NCBI GenBank assembly: GCA_025966175.1
Contig: JAOPVN010000102.1
Coordinates: 1 to 5,743 of the forward strand
DNA length: 5,743 nt
DNA from: Modestobacter sp.
Lineage (GTDB): Bacteria > Actinomycetota > Actinomycetes > Mycobacteriales > Geodermatophilaceae
Reading direction: 5' to 3'
The notes under the pieces were generated by a model. That model had not been told where the DNA came from. It saw only the letters and a list, made by a program, of their open reading frames with translations, and did no database searches. The translations under genes were made by a program, and so were the position numbers. Positions within the stretch are counted from its first letter, which is position 1; the number at the start of each line of letters is the position of its first letter. Below are positions 5,057-5,743 of the stretch, piece after piece.

Positions 5057-5212
5057 ATGACCGAGTCGTTGATCTCCGGACTGCTGGAGCTCGCCGCGTT
5101 CCTCGGCACCTCCTGGGTCGTCGCCCGCTGGGTCGACTGGGTCTACCGCGGCAACCAGCCGGACGCCGTGCCCGCCGAGCGACCCGGCGCCGCGGCGTCC
5201 GTCTTGACGTGA
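5057..5212 (+). CDS. 51-residue single-span membrane protein of unknown function, upstream of kdpD
   Basis: The ORF begins at ATG 5057 and ends with TGA at 5210-5212. The protein opens MTESLISGLLELAAFLGTSW, continues with an aromatic stretch holding WVVARWVDWVYRGN (20-33), and ends in a loose Pro/Ala-rich tail (34-51). Residues about 5-30 would form one membrane helix, amphipathic and tryptophan-rich toward its end. There is no Shine-Dalgarno, so it is probably leaderless or weakly translated. Codon use is typical of the surroundings, with G or C at nearly all third positions. It lies between two operator clusters and 52 bases before kdpD in the same direction, so a role with KdpD or potassium uptake is plausible. 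I recognise no family. The main alternative is that it is not translated, but the start, hydrophobic profile and context speak for a real gene. Confidence 0.6.
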   Translation: MTESLISGLLELAAFLGTSWVVARWVDWVYRGNQPDAVPAERPGAAASVLT

Positions 5213-5220
5213 TCCTGACA
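5201..5220 (+). promoter_or_regulatory. Direct-repeat operator upstream of kdpD (candidate KdpE autoregulation site)
   Basis: GTCTTGACG (5201-5209) and ATCCTGACA (5212-5220) repeat the shared nine-base word at 11 bases, overlapping the stop codon of the 51-residue ORF. Their orientation relative to the downstream gene matches the permease operator. From the end of the second word to GATCAT (5253-5258), a possible kdpD -10 whose start point would fall at the ATG, is 32 bases. That equals the gap at the permease promoter. Confidence 0.55.
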
Positions 5221-5247
5221 CCGGAGCCGCGGCCAACGGCGCTCCGG
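5221..5247. repeat. Inverted repeat between the kdpD operator and the kdpD start
   Basis: CCGGAGC (5221-5227) and GCTCCGG (5241-5247) are perfect 7-bp inverted copies separated by 13 bases. They begin directly after the last operator word. As RNA they would form a modest hairpin nine bases after the stop of the 51-residue ORF, able to attenuate read-through into kdpD. There is no T-run. A protein site or chance are alternatives. Confidence 0.4.
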
Positions 5248-5264
5248 CGGACGATCATGGGCGC

Positions 5265-5743
5265 ATGGCCCGCGGGACCTTGCGCATCTACCTGGGCGCC
5301 GCACCGGGCGTCGGGAAGACCTTCGCCGTCCTGGGCGAGGCGCACCGCCGACGGTCCCGCGGCACCGACGTCGTCGTCGGGCTGGTCGAGACGCACGACC
5401 GGCGACGCACGACCGAGCAGCTCGAGGGCCTCGAGGTGCTGCCCCGGGCCGAGGTCACGCACCGCGGGGTCACCCTCACCGACCTCGACGTGGACGCCCT
5501 TCTCGCCCGCCGGCCCGAGGTCGCGGTCATCGACGAGCTCGCCCACACCAATGCACCCGGCTCGCGCAACCCCCGGCGCTGGCAGGACGTCGAGGAGGTG
5601 CTGGCCGCCGGGATCTGCGTGCTCACCACGGTGAACGTGCAGCACCTGGAGAGCCTGGCCGACGTCGTCGCGCAGATCACCGGCGTTCCCCAGCAGGAGA
5701 GGGTGCCCGACGAGGTGGTCCGCCGCGCCGACCAGATCGAGCT
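5265..5743 (+). CDS. kdpD: Potassium sensor histidine kinase KdpD (partial, N-terminal domain only)
   Basis: KdpD is the membrane sensor kinase that, with the response regulator KdpE, switches on the Kdp pump when potassium is limiting. The visible 159 residues are the cytoplasmic N-terminal KdpD domain. They carry the Walker A motif GAAPGVGKT (11-19), VVVGLVETHDRR, the Walker B-like DELAHTNAPGSRNPRRWQD (90-108) and TTVNVQHLESL (121-131), in the family's order. The start at ATG 5265 leaves only ten residues before the Walker motif, shorter than the E. coli protein. No Shine-Dalgarno is evident, so translation may be leaderless. The universal-stress-protein-like, transmembrane and kinase parts lie beyond the right edge. 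Whether the gene is full length, and whether kdpE follows, cannot be seen. Its position, opposite in direction to kdpFA and about 3.7 kb away, means it is not cotranscribed with the pump. Confidence 0.96.
   Translation, partial: MARGTLRIYLGAAPGVGKTFAVLGEAHRRRSRGTDVVVGLVETHDRRRTTEQLEGLEVLPRAEVTHRGVTLTDLDVDALLARRPEVAVIDELAHTNAPGSRNPRRWQDVEEVLAAGICVLTTVNVQHLESLADVVAQITGVPQQERVPDEVVRRADQIE

Noticed and set aside
5049..5059. ATG at 5049 as the start of the 51-residue protein
   Set aside because: That frame reaches a stop after three codons; the ATG at 5057 opens the membrane-protein frame.
4486..5634. Plus-strand open frame of 382 codons across VOC, AraC and kdpD
   Set aside because: It runs across several well-supported genes in the wrong frame or strand, and gives a Pro/Arg-rich translation without domain signatures.

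Overview
The window is GC-rich DNA (roughly 70% G+C) with strongly G/C-biased third codon positions, GTG starts and several genes without a Shine-Dalgarno sequence. This is typical of a high-GC actinobacterium. The protein style suggests the Geodermatophilaceae and relatives (Blastococcus, Modestobacter, Geodermatophilus), but that is an impression, not a test.

Layout from left to right. (1) On the minus strand lies the start of a kdp potassium-pump operon: a 27-codon membrane peptide, then kdpF, then kdpA. All three overlap by 1-4 bases, and kdpA runs off the left edge. (2) A 0.5-kb divergent intergenic region (1582-2077) holds promoter elements, repeated operators, a run of hairpins and an 8-bp tandem repeat. 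(3) On the plus strand is a 647-residue APC-superfamily permease (2078-4021), closed by a strong hairpin terminator. (4) Convergent to it, on the minus strand, is a probable two-gene unit: a short AraC-type regulator followed by a VOC-fold (glyoxalase-like) protein. (5) On the plus strand is a 51-residue single-span membrane protein of unknown function, followed 52 bp later by the start of kdpD, the K+-responsive sensor kinase, which runs off the right edge.

The most interesting signal is regulatory. A 9-bp word of the form NYCYTGACG occurs about eleven times, in four clusters, usually at an 11-bp repeat period (one step is 21 and one is 22). The clusters lie before the kdp operon (1671-1723), before the permease (1970-1989), between the AraC gene and the 51-residue ORF (4979-5019), and before kdpD (5201-5220). 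Direct repeats with an 11-bp period are what OmpR/PhoB-family response regulators bind, and KdpE, the partner of KdpD, is of that family. My inference is that these clusters form a local KdpE regulon. It would take in the Kdp pump, the permease (which then becomes a candidate K+ transporter), the 51-residue protein and kdpD itself. KdpE is not in the window and no binding has been shown.

The AraC/VOC pair appears functionally unrelated. However, the outermost repeat of one operator cluster coincides with the likely -35 box of the AraC promoter, so it may be caught up in the same control.
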